Shown: positions 47,927 through 61,285 of the stretch, in pieces
Layout: each line of letters opens with the position of its first letter
How positions within the stretch are numbered: position 1 is the stretch's first letter
From: Viscum album
Taxonomy: Eukaryota > Streptophyta > Magnoliopsida > Santalales > Viscaceae
Length of the DNA stretch: 64,000 bases
Assembly (NCBI GenBank): GCA_963277665.1
Contig: OY728122.1
Span: 2,120,234,024-2,120,298,023 of the forward strand
Direction of reading: 5' to 3'
Notes under the pieces: generated by a model
The model's database searches: none
What the model was told of the DNA's origin: nothing
The model's input: only the letters and a program-made list of their open reading frames with translations
Position numbers and translations under genes: made by a program

Positions 47927-50900
47927 TCTTTCTTAACACACTATTTTGACATGTGTATGATAAGGGAGATAAGGGTAAATACATTATGGAGAAGAAAACA
48001 AGTGAAATGAATAAGGGCATGGATTGAAAAATCCTCCAAAGGATATTCTCCCAAGTGCCCTAAAGCATCGACATTGCTTAGGGTACTTACTCATTGTCCT
48101 TCATGATCATCATGAATGAGAGCTTATGTGAGGCACCTAATAAATATATTCCCATAACCCAAGGTCCTATATTTTCTTATAAATAGGACCCTGGGGTATT
48201 CATTTAAATAGAAATATTTTTTTGGAAGGCCTCCAGAAGCTCTTCTCACCCTAGAACTCTTCTCAAGTCCTCCAAAACCTTCTAAGTAGTTTTAAGAAAC
48301 CTAAAGAAGAGAGAATTAATGGGGGAGAGTGAAACTAAAGTCCTTAGAAGGTTTAAAATAAACAACACCTACATGAGTTACATACTCACCCTATGATTGA
48401 CGGACAATAGTATGGTGCCCCTTCCTTACTAAGGGTCCTACATGAGCCACTTATAGGTAAATATGTGGGTTCCCTTTAAGGATTGATCAAGGTCTCACAT
48501 AAGTGTAGTGGCACAAGTGATCTATCACCCAGGGTACCCTCATCTCTCCCAAACCTATCTTCATGGATCACCCCCAGTGTGATCCTTTCCTAGCTTACCC
48601 AAGTGTGTCTACACGAACCCCCTTTTTTCTCCCTAACCTCCAGTATGTGTGAACCATCATCATACATTCTATAAATCCATTAATGGTAGGGAATATCCTC
48701 CTTTGTATCCCTTGTATAAGAGGGGATATGTTGAGAACTCCACCATATCCTCCAAACATAGACCACCATGGTGAGTGTCACACAAACATGTCCCTCATTT
48801 GGGTGAGTATTCCTATAGTAATAGGATTCCCACACTTATCTAGTTGGTCGATCAAGGCCCTTGGGGTTCATGTGAGTGTGTATTCCCTTGGTCATGAGGA
48901 CCCCTGCAATAGGGAATGTGTTTGTGTGTTCCAATACATAGATAAAACGGTTAGTACCATATCCTAACTGTATCGTCTCTAAGACCAGAAGCCTCCAGAT
49001 CCTAGAAGGAAAGATGAGGATTACAATTGATTTTCCCTTCAACGGGGAAAGAGGTCTTCCTCCCTCACTATAGGAACAATTTTAGGGAATCTATATTAGA
49101 GTAATACCCTAGCCTTTCTTACATTAGTTTATACTCTTAATCCTCTCTACCTCCTAGCCACTGGGTCAGAGAAGGGATGGGAACCAAAGTCCTATCCTCT
49201 CTCTCTCTCCTTCTTGTTTCCTCATTTTTCATACCCTGTACATTTTTTCAGTAAATTGATGAGAGGTATGTCTCCTAAAATCAATCTTTTCCACCATTTC
49301 TCCATCCTCTTCCACCATTGGAGTAGGATATGTGTGTTTGTTTCCAAATCTTTGACTTCCTCTTGTACATCACATTCAAGCATGACTCATCCTGACTCAT
49401 ATGGACACCGAAGATAGAAACAATCACAGAATTCACACCATCTAGTTCATGTTTTTGGAAGGGAATCATCATTTGAATCTTTCCCCCACCTTCCTTTGGA
49501 GTGTCACCATAAGAATGGATCCTCAAGTCCATGCATTCAACCTCAGGAAAAATAATATTATGTGGTTTCCCAGAACATCCATTTTATCTTGTTTCCAACA
49601 TAGATCATAACTCACAAGGGATTAGAGGTTTAAAGTGGTCAGTAATTCCACATGATCCAACACCTCATGGGAATTATTCCATGTGTAAGCCCCCACCCAA
49701 ATTAGGGCCTCCTACTTGGTGTAGGCCCGCACTTTTCACCAACCTTTGCATCCTCTTCATGAATACGCCCCAATTATCACCCCATTTATAAGGGAATCCT
49801 AATTTAATTAGCCCCAATTATTGAAATATGAGAACTATGATTCCTACTACAATCAGGATACATTGAATTCCCACTTAGGGATTGAGCTCAATGGCTATCC
49901 TCCATAGGAGTAATCCCTAATAATAATTCACTTAATCTGGACATCCTCTTCGGGAGTAATTCTCGAAATAAGCCTCCAAATCACTGTGAGTTTAGATGTC
50001 TCGCATGGTACCTTTATAGGGAACCCTCATCAGGAGTAATCCCCAATTTATTCTTCTCAAAGTGACATACTCCCTAGTGAGACAAACCTAATGGCCTCCA
50101 TAAGTGTGGACCCACACAACAAAAATATGTTTTTGTTGATTCCCCTCAAAATGGGATACAAAGGAAGTCTCCCTGAGGTCCAAACCCAATACCCCAAATC
50201 GACCATGTTCTCTATTTTCCATATTCCCAATAGGGTCTAATTCAACATGGAAATTTATATCCCTTCTTGGTGATCTAGGCTACTTCAATATAAGTCCAAC
50301 ACTATTTATTTACTTGGAACCTTCTTCATGGATGTCCTTTCTATATGACAATAATATTTATGCTTTGTTCTTTATAACATGAACTAAATAGGTATGATGT
50401 GCCCCATTAAGTAGAACCGGACTATGTGTGTTCTTATTCATCTCATTATGATACATAGGAATCTCGTCTATGGGTTTGATCCCAACATCAAAATAACTCC
50501 CATCTCCCTGGATAGAGATAAATTTTAGATTTCCCCACTATGTGGATTGGAAAACTATCATCATCATAATCATGACCAAATAATCTCTAATTTTTATATA
50601 AAGGGATACTATCGATGGAGATCCTCAGATGCATACATACATCTTTATTGATGAAAACCCTAAAATATATAGAGATGATTCTAAACTCTATGAATGATAT
50701 TAATTGGTTGTTACTTCAAGGGTGACCTACATAAATATTGGGAATAAATAAAAGATTTATGGACATATCTTAAATCTATAAGAGAGTTTCATAGTAGGCA
50801 ATAATTCCCCACAAAAGGGTGTGATGAGACCAACCTCCCATCCTCTTGACCAATGTGAGCTATTAAGTATCATTAGACAAAACTCCCAATGAGAACCTAC

Positions 50901-51180
50901 CTTTGGAAAGAAGTTCCCATAGATATAGAATCACTGGGTGTTTTTTGTTCCATGAACAAAATAGTTGGAAATAGTTTGGAAATAATTATTCCAAAACTGA
51001 ACATATTCTCCAAGGGAAATAGACATAAATTCATTGTGATAACATATGGAATGTTTAATTTTTTAGAAACCAAGTACATCACTCATGAACCAAGAATATT
51101 GGTATAAAACACTATTTCCTATGGGATAAAAAAAGGTATATAAATATAATTTTCATTGAAAGTGAATATCAGCATGAGGA
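47927..51180 (+). repeat. Right LTR of the Tat element (3' end lost)
   Basis: From about 48330 it aligns with the window start, and it keeps the upstream promoter part that the left LTR lacks here. Similarity continues to about 51180, with about 100 bp extra relative to the left copy near 51020-51110, and stops where the left copy would be near 2760. The remaining roughly 760 bp of the LTR are replaced by AT-rich DNA. The left boundary is tentative. Confidence 0.65.
48178..48186 (+). promoter_or_regulatory. TATA box of the Tat LTR
   Basis: TATAAATAG lies in 'cttataaataggaccctggg', followed after about 30-60 bp by a C/T-rich stretch with 'ctcttctcaccctagaactc', typical of plant LTR promoters and leaders. 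The start of R is presumably near 48215. It is a remnant only. Confidence 0.55.
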
Positions 51181-51850
51181 TATTTTCATTGATACATAAT
51201 ATTCAATTATATTTGAATATATAAAACCAATTTTTGGGTTGATCATCCTGAAGTGATCATTATTTCATAATTCTATACTATCCATATATTGAAATTAAAA
51301 AAACCCTTGATAATGTGGCAAAACAATATTTTGGATAGAAATCTGATAACATTATTTGTAGGTAAATAATATTTTTTTATGTTAAATTACCATAATTTCA
51401 GTCATTTTAAATGTTTTTTCAATCTTAATTATTTATAAAATATTTCAGGAATTAATTTTTAAAATTAAAAAACTTATGTAAAAATGATATTCAAATTTAT
51501 TTCAACGATCTCTACTTTAATTGTTTCCTATAATATCGTATATAATCTTCTGATTATACATTTCCATATTTATAATTTTTTAAAATCTTCTTCCTAAAAA
51601 ATTATTAGATATTATAATTAATAGTTATGAAATTAATTAATATATAGGTTTTACATATCAAATGGAATAATTTTTAATTTTTGAATATTTGAAATCTGAT
51701 AATTTTAAATATAGTGTCTTGTGTATTAAGGTTGAGATGACTGGTCATGATTTTTGAGACTACTTGAAGGTGATATGTGTTCATCACTTTTAATATTTTT
51801 CATATTTTAATTACAAATTTCACCTCTTGTTAGAGTCAAATTTCTCTAAA
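51181..51850. other. AT-rich junction stretch, nothing recognised
   Basis: Very AT-rich sequence between the end of the Tat LTR match and the copia-type LTR flank. It may be part of the copia LTR or of another insertion. No open frame or repeat was recognised. Confidence 0.4.
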
Positions 51851-53843
51851 TAAAACAAAAAAAATAGAACTCCAACAAGAATATAGAAATTTATATGGAT
51901 CTATAGTCAATAAGATTAGCTAGTCCATGGATTTATCAAGAAACTATGTATGATCATACCTTCCATAGGAAAATAGTCCATATGGTTTATAGTAGAAGGT
52001 TATATCCATCACATGTGTTCTTTGATATAATATTTATTGTGAATGTTCTTCTCAAAAAGATAATTTGATAAAATTGATTATTCAAAATTATAATGAATCA
52101 TCAACATCATGCATCACCACATCATCACTATACATCTTGAATTCTACAAATATTCCTTTCTACAAGTGAGATCGCCTTTATCTTCAACTTCTTACAGAAT
52201 AGTGAGTAAGCGCCCCTTTAAATTAATTTTTTCTCTCTTTTCTTATTCTATAGAACTTAAACAACCATTTTTCATAATATCTATAAAATAGAAAACATAA
52301 ATTGTTGGTTAAAAATTCTTTTCTTGTTTATTCAAAAAATTATGACACCATATAAATTTATATAAATTAAAATCTTCAGAGTTCTTGGATAATTTCTTGA
52401 TGAGAAAATAAATAATCAAATGCTTTTATAAATGATTAAAATATCATCCAATCCTATAGATATATCAAGAAATATTAATCCTCCATTAAATCTGTATTAA
52501 TCCCAAATAAAATCCCATGAAATGAATATCATAAAAAATAAAAGTAGGTTCAATCATGAAAACATAAATCTATTTATTCTTCCTCATAAATTCCATTGAA
52601 CACATAGCATGTTAAAACAATCCACGTATCACATATTATTGTTTAATATATAATGGTTATGGTCATGAGTTCCTTCATTCCCATCATAAATCATAATGTT
52701 TAATTTCATACACCAGGAATTGATTACAAACATTAATATTTCTCTCTAAAATAACAAAATATTATCCTTGATTCTTTCAAAAATGTGATTCAATTCTCAA
52801 ACATAGACAATTCCCATATATGATTTTTCATATTAACATTAAATGATGTTTCAAATTCATATATTCATATATTTATACCTTTAGATAAAAATTTGGGCAT
52901 ACATATTTTCCAACATAAACAGTTTCTGAATGTGACTGATCCATATATTCATATTCTACGACGTAAAAAATTTACTTATGCAACCTATTCTTATAAATAT
53001 ATTCCCATATATGAATTATTCAACTACATAACCAATCATGTAACATAATATTTTTAGGTGATGAATTTTTTACATTACCTTTTGATTATATAGAAGTGAA
53101 TTAGGCTATAAAGATTCCATTATAATGGAAAACCTATAAGTGAATATTCCAATATGTAGAAGCCTATTCAAGTATGTATTTTTTTTATGTAGGAAGTCCA
53201 ATGAAAAGGTTTTCCCTTATTAATGGAATGTATTTATATTCAGTATATGGTTCTACACTAATTCAACAAGATATTTTACTTCATCTTTTTCAATTTTCAT
53301 TTTTCATCTAATATTAAAACATCATACAAACAATTATCATGAGAATCCTGATAACCAATATGATAAAAATTATTCATTGAAATAACAATTTACATTGAAA
53401 AAACAAATTTATAAAATCTTTCAAAAATTGCATACTAATTTATTGGTTGAAAAAAAAACACCACTATCATTCCCACTTCTTATTCATTATCTTCTTCATC
53501 AGTACATAAAAATCTAAAACTCTTAGTCTCAAAATCACCCCTTTTAAAATTTGTTTCTAACCAAGTAATATAAATTTATAAAACTATGATACTCCTAGTT
53601 TATAAAACTATCTAATAATTCTAATCCTGTATAATTTGGATTGGTTTATGAAATAATAATAGTTCCACAATAATTCACTATTTTAACTAATATAGTTATC
53701 AAAAATAATTCAAGAAATCATCCTTCCATACATATTCACAATAGAAACAAAAATTTCCTTTTAATAAATATTTTATTTATAAATATCAACAATATATTAA
53801 AATATATCACAAAAAAATAGATATAATTACATCACAATATACC
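51850..53843 (-). repeat. Putative 3' LTR of the copia element
   Basis: By-eye matches to the right flank at a nearly constant offset of about 7.5 kb: 52470 with 60010 ('aatcct..cattaaatc'), 52885 with 60425 ('ttacatatattttcc'-like, 'ctgatt.catagat'), and 53345 with 60875 ('gataacyaatat'). The inner end is set beside 'tacccctttta' (53841-53851), the reverse complement of a polypurine tract AAAAGGGGTA. Similarity is low, and in AT-rich DNA some matches may be chance. Confidence 0.4.
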
Positions 53844-53851
53844 CCTTTTAA
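53842..53851 (-). other. Candidate polypurine tract of the copia element
   Basis: On the minus strand this reads AAAAGGGGTA, between the RNase H remnant and the putative 3' LTR, the normal position of the tract. Confidence 0.4.
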
Positions 53852-54049
53852 AAAATCCTCCAAATGATATTCTCAACCACTAAATAAGTCAATCACCTAT
53901 TAATGTATAACCTTATTTTTAAATATTTCTACCAAATTTACAATAATATGAAAAGACCATATGAGAGAAGATATGAAAAAACCCACCTTAACCTTGAATA
54001 GGGTGGTGGTGAACTCCCATAATCAACAATAGATATTGAGAAGTATCCT

Positions 54050-54310
54050 TCAGAAAAAAAAATTCTAAAAATATCATCCACCTTCTCCCCCTTAGATACA
54101 TATTCCCAAAAAATGTCATTATATTCTATAAGATCATGGATGAAGTTATATTTTTTATCAATGTGCTTCCAAATATTATGGTTTTAGTAGATTTATAATG
54201 AGATTTATATAATATTAACCATCACATCCCAAGATAATTGGATGCTTCACATAAGTAAATAAGTCTTACATATGTGTCCTTATCCATGTTAGTTATGTTA
54301 TAGATTGAGT
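54050..54310 (-). pseudogene. Copia RNase H, C-terminal remnant
   Basis: The minus-strand translation contains 'CDG' (for CDN.SAI) followed by 'EAHIDKKYNFIHDLIEYN' (for the K.KHIDIR.HF.RD.V..G block) and 'WEYVSKGEKVDDIF' (for the TE.Q.ADIFTK end). The order and spacing match the end of copia pol. Confidence 0.65.
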
Positions 54311-54699
54311 GAAATCTATATACTCAATTCTTGTAGTATCGAGATTCAATGAATATTTCTTTCTTCTATTTCAACTCATATATTATTCTCTAATATAGAG
54401 AACTCCACTAGATGTAGATCTTATCTAATCGACACAACCTACCTAGTTTTCATCTATATATCCAAACAGATTTTATTATACCATGATATCACTCATTATT
54501 CAATAATTATTAATTCCTTTGATTTATCCATGAAATTTTTTTCCAAAAAAAAGTAAAACAATTTAGGTTCACATTGATATTTTTAATAGATGGTAACATC
54601 ATAAACCAATTCTGGTCAATAAGTAATTCAATATAATATTTTTCTAATAAATTCCCTAAATTATTTAGGTTCAAAATCCCTTTATTATTCATCCTCAAA

Positions 54700-55450
54700 C
54701 AATTTTTCCCACTAATATTGTTAGTAAGATAATTTTTGAATATTTCATGTTATATGTTTTAAGTATATACTTTTATTATTATTATTTTGATAGGTATATA
54801 TAATCCATAACATGGGATATTTACAAGACAAGAAAATACCTCATTTATCCCAGTATAGGAATTTCAAACAACATATTTTTGTCCTCATAAAAACATTAAT
54901 TATATTCTTTATTATTCCCTAAAAATATTATACAATCATCAAAAATAATCAGAATGAATGAATCCAAATGATTTTCCTTTTATTTAAATGCGATTATCCA
55001 TTCCCCCATTATTGAAATTAAACATCATTCACAATAAATATTTCATTAAATATAGATATATTGGGTATTTATTTAACCTATATGATTCCTTATTCAACAT
55101 AAAACATATTTCAATTTTTTTCAATAAATAAACTATATTTATTCTCAATATATACTATGTCTTCTAACTATACATTGAGAATGGAAGACTTATAATCCAT
55201 TTAGAATATATTAAATTTCATTTTTTTAATAAAAAGAATGATTCTCTTGATTTCATGTCATGTAATTGGTCAAAATGTCTCATCATAGTAAATAATACCT
55301 ATGAATCAACCTTAAAAACAATTTGAACCATTCTTCATACCACCTTGCTATTTTTATTCAACATGTTATGAAAAACCCCATTTTTCTAGTGAAATTTTTA
55401 TCTTCGGGTTTTGGTTCTAACTTCCATGTATTATTATTTAAAATTTGATA
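54700..55450 (-). pseudogene. Copia reverse transcriptase, N-terminal remnant
   Basis: The minus-strand text from about 55440 downward reads 'NNTWKLEPKPEDKNFTRKMG', which corresponds to the conserved NNTWELV..P...K.I..KWVFK start of copia RT. It is followed by 'WYEEWFKLFLRLIHRYYLL' in the place of the RLVA.G..Q..GIDY segment. Further downstream the catalytic YVDD region could not be identified. The 62-codon frame 54510-54698 lies within the expected C-terminal RT or RNase H span but is not recognisable. Confidence 0.65.
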
Positions 55451-55799
55451 TAATGACTCATTCATGTAATAAATTAATTCTTGATTCTTAATTTCTTCTT
55501 CAACATCTATTTTCTAAACATATGAGATAAAATTTTTATATGAACATTTCCAAAATGTTCATTGGTTTTCAACATATTTTCATTAATCCCCATTTATATA
55601 TTGTATTCCAAATTATTATTTATCCTCAGAAGGGATGAAATCGATAGTCCATTATTAATAGAAATTGTTTAATCAACCTCTTTATTGGGAAAAAATTACG
55701 ATTCATCTCATCTATTAGAGACATTAACATAAAAAAATCATCATCATTTACTCTTATAACTATATCGGACTAAAAATATTTTCATTCTGAATTTTACAT

Positions 55800-56560
55800 C
55801 ACCATCACACAAGTTGAATCAACATATACTCTTGTTTCTTTGTGATCACATCTCTATCATTTACCATTTGGACGGTATCAATGGAAGATTTCATAATCAC
55901 TATTTTGATCAAACATTCCATTTTTCTTACCATTAATTTTGTAAAACTAGGGTATACTAAACAACCATAAATAGTTAAATCTTATGGATTTATTATTATA
56001 AATCTAAAATAGAAACATATCTGAATTTTTTCTATAAGTTACTCAATTCTGGATATGTACTTCTAAAAAAATAACATTCCTCTAAAACAATTGAGATTTA
56101 TTATATTCAATCAATATTGTAAGGGACATCTCTACTAGGACTGTGTTTTTCCTTCTATTCACACTATTTATTGTTGTGTATATAGTGAAATAAGATCATG
56201 AAGATTACCAAGATTTTCATCATAACCTTCAAGAAATAAATTTTTCTATTCAGTAATAGTATTAGTTCATATGTTCTATATAGAGTAGAAATATTACTTT
56301 TTAGCAATTATCCTGAAACATTTGAACATTTTTAGATATATTTGATTTATGTTTTCAAAAAATAATACATATATTATATGTGAAATAATCATTAAATTAA
56401 ACAAAATATTTACATTTATTTTCTATTTCTTATACATATGTCATCGTATATCAAAATCAATAAGTTCCATGGGATGATTTATATGAATCTCATGATTATT
56501 ATGTAATGAATTTGAAAATTTATCTTTCTGGAATAATGAAGAACACCAATATATGGATCA
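55800..56560 (-). pseudogene. Copia integrase, core and C-terminal remnant
   Basis: The minus strand from about 56170 downward reads 'NSVNRRKNTVLVEMSLTILI', the NGVAERKNRTL.EMARTML box of copia integrase. 'IYGCLVYPSFTKLMVRK' (about 55960-55910) follows, in the place of the FGC..YV........K... block. The upstream zinc region was not seen clearly. Confidence 0.7.
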
Positions 56561-56989
56561 CATATATTAAGGGATATCACAAGAACTTATTTTATGAAAT
56601 AATTTTTTTTATGTTTCTCTGGTACATATGATGAAACCTTATATGCAATAATTGATTTTCTTTCTTCAATAACAGATAAAAATAATTTTTTCTATCATCA
56701 AACTATAAAAGGTTTTTTTTGATTCACTATACTCTTTCAAATATTATACTTATTCAATCCCATTATCCATAAAATCATCTATTAGAAATATGAATTCATT
56801 TTCATTATCACAATTTTTGGAACACTGAATATTTTATGACTGAGTCCATCATCAAATATGGGACCTCTTGATTTCAAATTTTTTTCCAAAAAAGATTATA
56901 TCCAAAAAAATTCCTTATAAGATACCCATCATTCAAAAATTATCTATAAATTTATTATAGTGTTTATCATTTTTCAAAATATTCAAATC

Positions 56990-57040
56990 TAATTTCGTTT
57001 GAGAAGAACACCCACTATCCAAAATCCATGGTCAGTTCCC
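56990..57040 (-). pseudogene. Copia protease active-site remnant
   Basis: The minus strand from 57028 reads WILDSGCSSQT, the W(I/L)LDSG(A/C)S.HM signature of copia proteases, in the correct position between gag and integrase. The catalytic DSG is intact. The rest of the protease and the gag-pre-integrase region (56600-56990) could not be read. Confidence 0.75.
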
Positions 57041-58594
57041 TTTTATATCCTTGGTTGCAGTATCATCTATAAAAGGATTTTATTTTCCATTTATTACTTC
57101 ACATGATGGTTCTATGTTTCTTCATTAAATACATGTTAGGATGGAAGAATCATAATATAATATTTTTGAAGGTGTCTATGCTGATCACACCTCCCACCAA
57201 GAGTTTCATGAAGTTGAAATCTATTATCAATCGTCAAAATGGTATTTTTAGAATGATTTTGAGATTTTATTCTTTGATTTAGATAACCCATCCACAAACC
57301 TAGACTTAAATACGTAATTGGTCCATTTTAGTATTTTGGATTGATCACACAAATTTGTTGAATCACCAAAACCTCAAAAATACCAAAAATATCTATAAAA
57401 ATATTTTCATTTGAAATATGATTATTTTCTAAAATATTGTATCTATAATCCAACATATTTCTAGACATAAAATTAGAACCAAAGTTTTTAATAAAAATTA
57501 TACTATACTATTATCATCATTTTTCTTCATATAATCCTTAATTGATCATCTAGTTATAAAAATATTGGATTCAATGTTTGATTTATCCTAAATTCAATCA
57601 TTTTAGAATTTTATTCTTTTAGCTAAATACATATCCCTCTAGAATTTATTCTTTTTCTAAGACTCTTTTCCTAAATAGTCAAACATGGTATAAACCTTTG
57701 AGTGTGATCTTTGATGACTATTCAAATATTTTACATTACTTATATCTCTCACCATATTTTTGAATTTAATTTCATAACATAGATTTACCAATTTTAGCTT
57801 AAAAAAATTTGTTGAACAAGATCAAATCATTTCACCTTCACATATAACATTTCATCAAGATGGGCAGTTATACTTTTCCTCTTAATTAAGTTACATTATA
57901 TTGTTATAAATTTTTTAAAAAATATGAATTTTTATATTTAATTGATGTTTCTTCATTTTTAATAGGATGTCCATAATTCTATAAATTGTTTTTCTATATA
58001 TCTAATAGTTCATTTTTTGGAGACATTTAGTAAATTCTATTTATAAATTGAAATTAATTTGATTTTACTCTCAATCCACATCAGAGTTTCTATTTTCACT
58101 ACTTGTAAAACACTCATAATTTAACTTTTAAATAAGTAACTTATCTACATGTTTATAACATAATTTTCATCATCCAATACATCTTTAATTCTTTTATCTT
58201 CCTCACATTTGGAAAGAGATTCACTTTTAATATTTAGAGAACTTCTTATTCTATGATATTGAAAAAGAATATTATTTTTCTGACTTCATATTCTATGGTA
58301 CTATTGGCCTTATATCATCCTCATCAATATCATCATTATCCTTTAGTATTGTAGTGTTTTCTAAAAAAAATTGTTGAGTCTGAAATTAAATTATATCAAT
58401 AGTAACGTTATTTTATACATAGTTTTGAAAATTTTAACATTTATAGAAAATTAGTACATGAATTCATCAAAATTATCAATCATTTTATTTTTTTAATTTA
58501 TAATCACTGATGTATTTATCAATAACATCATTATTCAAATTTTATACCATAGAGAATTTGAATGAGATTATTTGATCAACCATTAACTTTATTT

Positions 58595-58870
58595 TGATAT
58601 AATTATCTTTTCTCATCTTATATGTTTTGAGAATACTAAAAAAATTATTTAGAGATATTTTTTTAGTCTCATTATTATAAAAAGATGAAGAATTTTTGTA
58701 AAATCAACCACGAATAATTCTTTATATCTTTTGAACAATAATTGAGTCTCCTAATTTTTCACCAAGATTCTCATGGTTATTACAATATCGTTAACCCATG
58801 TGATTAAATCACCAACATATTAGTCATCTTCCATTTTCAAATCGTCATATTTCAATCTTAAAATTTATAA
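58595..58870 (-). pseudogene. Copia gag, central (UBN2-type) remnant
   Basis: The minus strand reads 'NHENLGEKLGDSIIVQKI' (about 58780-58728), corresponding to the copia gag block (M..LGE...D...V.KIL..LP..F), and 'LNNFFSILKTYKMRKDN' (about 58655-58603), corresponding to the ..L.G.L..YE.R block. The spacing fits. No zinc knuckle was found between here and the protease. Confidence 0.65.
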
Positions 58871-58900
58871 CATAGGTCAATTAAAATTAATATTCTCATC

Positions 58901-59134
58901 TTAAATATTTTTCATCTTATAAAATATTTCATTAACCATTCCAATTTCATTAACCAACAAAAAATAAATTTTTAAGGGAGAGGGAGAGAGGAAAAATAGA
59001 ATTTTTGGATCATCCAAAATTATCTTGTTTCCCCTTATCATTATTTCTAAGGGAGATCCCTCAATTGTATTATTAAAACCATCTACCATAGGTCCAAGAA
59101 AATCATACATAATGTATAATGGACAAGGTAGCAT
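58901..59134 (-). pseudogene. Open frame at the expected copia gag N-terminus
   Basis: The 77 codons on the minus strand sit directly upstream of the gag core and downstream of the putative primer-binding site, so they are probably the N-terminal gag remnant. No motif is recognisable. Chance openness in AT-rich DNA cannot be excluded. Confidence 0.3.
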
Positions 59135-59262
59135 TATTTATTGTACATATGATAGTTCTTTCCATCAATTATAAGAATACCCTTCTTATTATCTAAATTG
59201 TAAGCATATATAGTAATATTTATCTTTTTAAATCATCAAAATTGGTTATATAAATTTAGGAG

Positions 59263-59280
59263 TGCTCCCTTGATTCCAAT
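59263..59280 (-). other. Candidate primer-binding site of the copia element
   Basis: The minus strand reads TTGGAATCAAGGGAGCACTC, a degraded relative of the initiator-Met type TGGTATCAGAGC site, immediately inside the putative 5' LTR. Confidence 0.35.
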
Positions 59281-59282
59281 GG

Positions 59283-61285
59283 AGAAAACTATATAAGATC
59301 TGTGTGACCAATATGGTGTGAATTAGTGGTCAAAACATTCTAAATTATACTCCTTTAGAAAAATATTTTCCATGTATTTGAGAGAAATGAATCTTATGAA
59401 CACAATAAAGATGAACAACCATTGAAACATGGGAATTTATAGGATTTAATACTTCATAAGAGTATTTATTCCTGGTCATGATTGATAAAAATAAAGAGTT
59501 TATATATCCCACAAGAAAACCATCCTTTCAGTTTATAACAAATCTGTTATATACAACACTTTTGTATCATTATATTACTTTTAAAATGTATATTATCCTC
59601 ACATTGATAATATGTTAAAATACCTTTTTCAAAAATAGAATGAACTATCTCCAATGAGCCTCAAACATTCATTATTATTCTCTTTATGTTTGTCACATGT
59701 TTCAATTTGTATGTTATATCATCTTCTTTTTCAATTGTATTCACTTCATTTAGAACATTCACTTACTCTTCTTTTTTCTCTCATTTTTTTATTCCATAGT
59801 AGGTGCACTACTATAATCTACAACATATGTTAAATCAATATCATTAAATGTTGGTTACTTCATCTATTATTTCTTATTTAATAAATATTTTCATCACCAA
59901 ATAAATACAATTGAATTTATCGATTATGTATTCACAATAACCTTCATAAGAAAATGTTTCTATAACATATTATATCAAAATTAAAACCAGCTAAAATATC
60001 ATGAGATCTTAATCCTACCTTAAATCATAATTTATTCAATGTTACATCATAAGAAATCATATTGAAAAATTAAAAAATATATATTAGATCATGGAAAAAA
60101 AATCTTTCCATTAGGCCTTTTCATTAGAGATAATTCTCAAAATGATAAAACTATTCAAATATCACATCTGCAAGTCTAATATGAAATGTTTATGGTTTCG
60201 ACTTAATTGTTTTTTGTGCACATATCTTATTTCAATGTTAGACTCTAAAACCCAAATTTTATGCTGAGATTTTCAATATGATATAACCAAATACCATCCA
60301 TAACACATTGACACACATGATGAAATTATTATAATGTGAAAATTATCATTTTTTTAGCAACATATTAACATTCCAATCATATCCAATTCCAATACATGGA
60401 TATTTTAATATTTCAAAGAAATTTATGGTTACATATATTTTCCTAAGTGATCGGTTTTCCTATGAAACTGATTCATAGATACAGATTTCCACATGTTAAA
60501 AATTTATGTAACTGACAAATTCATATATTTCTACTAGCCTATTTAAAATAATTCACCTGGTAAATAGTTAAAATTATAAAATTTTCAAATTAGAAGATAT
60601 GTTTACTTGTGTATTTGGATAAGAAATAGTGCATTTGTCTAGGATAATTCATTTATATAGGATAACCTGAAAAGTGATATTCACATTTGCGGAAGACTAT
60701 TCAGCTTTACAATCTCACTTACATAAGATGTCACACACATATATATTCAATTATATAGATAATTTATGTAGTGTTATATATGTGGTTATTAACTTCAATA
60801 ACCAAGTACTAGAATTATTATTTTTTTCATCCCCCTACCTTCATTCATAATTCATCAAAAAACTTATTTCAAGAAACATGATAACTAATATTATGATATT
60901 TAAGTTTTATATAAAACATTACTTTTTACCATTTAATTTAATAATTATTCCTTATATTAATAAATAATTAATGTATTGAAAAACAATTCTTAGAGAATTA
61001 CCACTAAATATTCATCAACATCCTCATTGATCCAACAAAAACAACTCTGAACAAAATGGCCTGATCATTTAATAATTCATTGATTTTATTTAATATATTA
61101 CTATATTGTTTAGAATAAAATAATAAATTTTATAATTTAGTATACTTTGATTCCCTGAATGATAATATGATTTTCTCCATGAATTATTTATAACAATCAT
61201 CATTAAAATAATATCACTCATAAATATCAGAAAATGAAATTAATATAATCAAATATTCATTAACCAATCTTCTGTAGTGTTCATT
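59283..61285 (-). repeat. Putative 5' LTR of the copia element
   Basis: It pairs weakly with 51850-53843 (see there). The inner end is placed beside the candidate primer-binding site and the outer end by the alignment offset. No target duplication could be recognised. Confidence 0.4.

Larger units (their letters stand above)
39081..51180 (+). mobile_element. Tat-lineage element, 3' part
   Basis: Continuation of the element that starts at the window's left edge. Reading 9436 directly into 39086 restores a unit of a short repeat family present on both sides, so the two parts were once contiguous. It contains short repeats (39.1-42.2 kb), an unassigned block (42.2-47.9 kb) and the right LTR, which is lost after about 51180. 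Confidence 0.75.
51850..61285 (-). mobile_element. Ty1/copia element on the minus strand, strongly decayed
   Basis: Domains read on the minus strand in the copia order (gag, protease, integrase, RT, RNase H) from 58.9 down to 54.05 kb. Integrase before RT is diagnostic of copia. Flanks at 51.85-53.84 and 59.28-61.29 kb resemble each other weakly and lie in the places of the 3' and 5' LTRs. Stops are so dense that no domain keeps an open frame longer than about 60 codons. The outer ends are estimated within some hundred bases. Confidence 0.7.
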
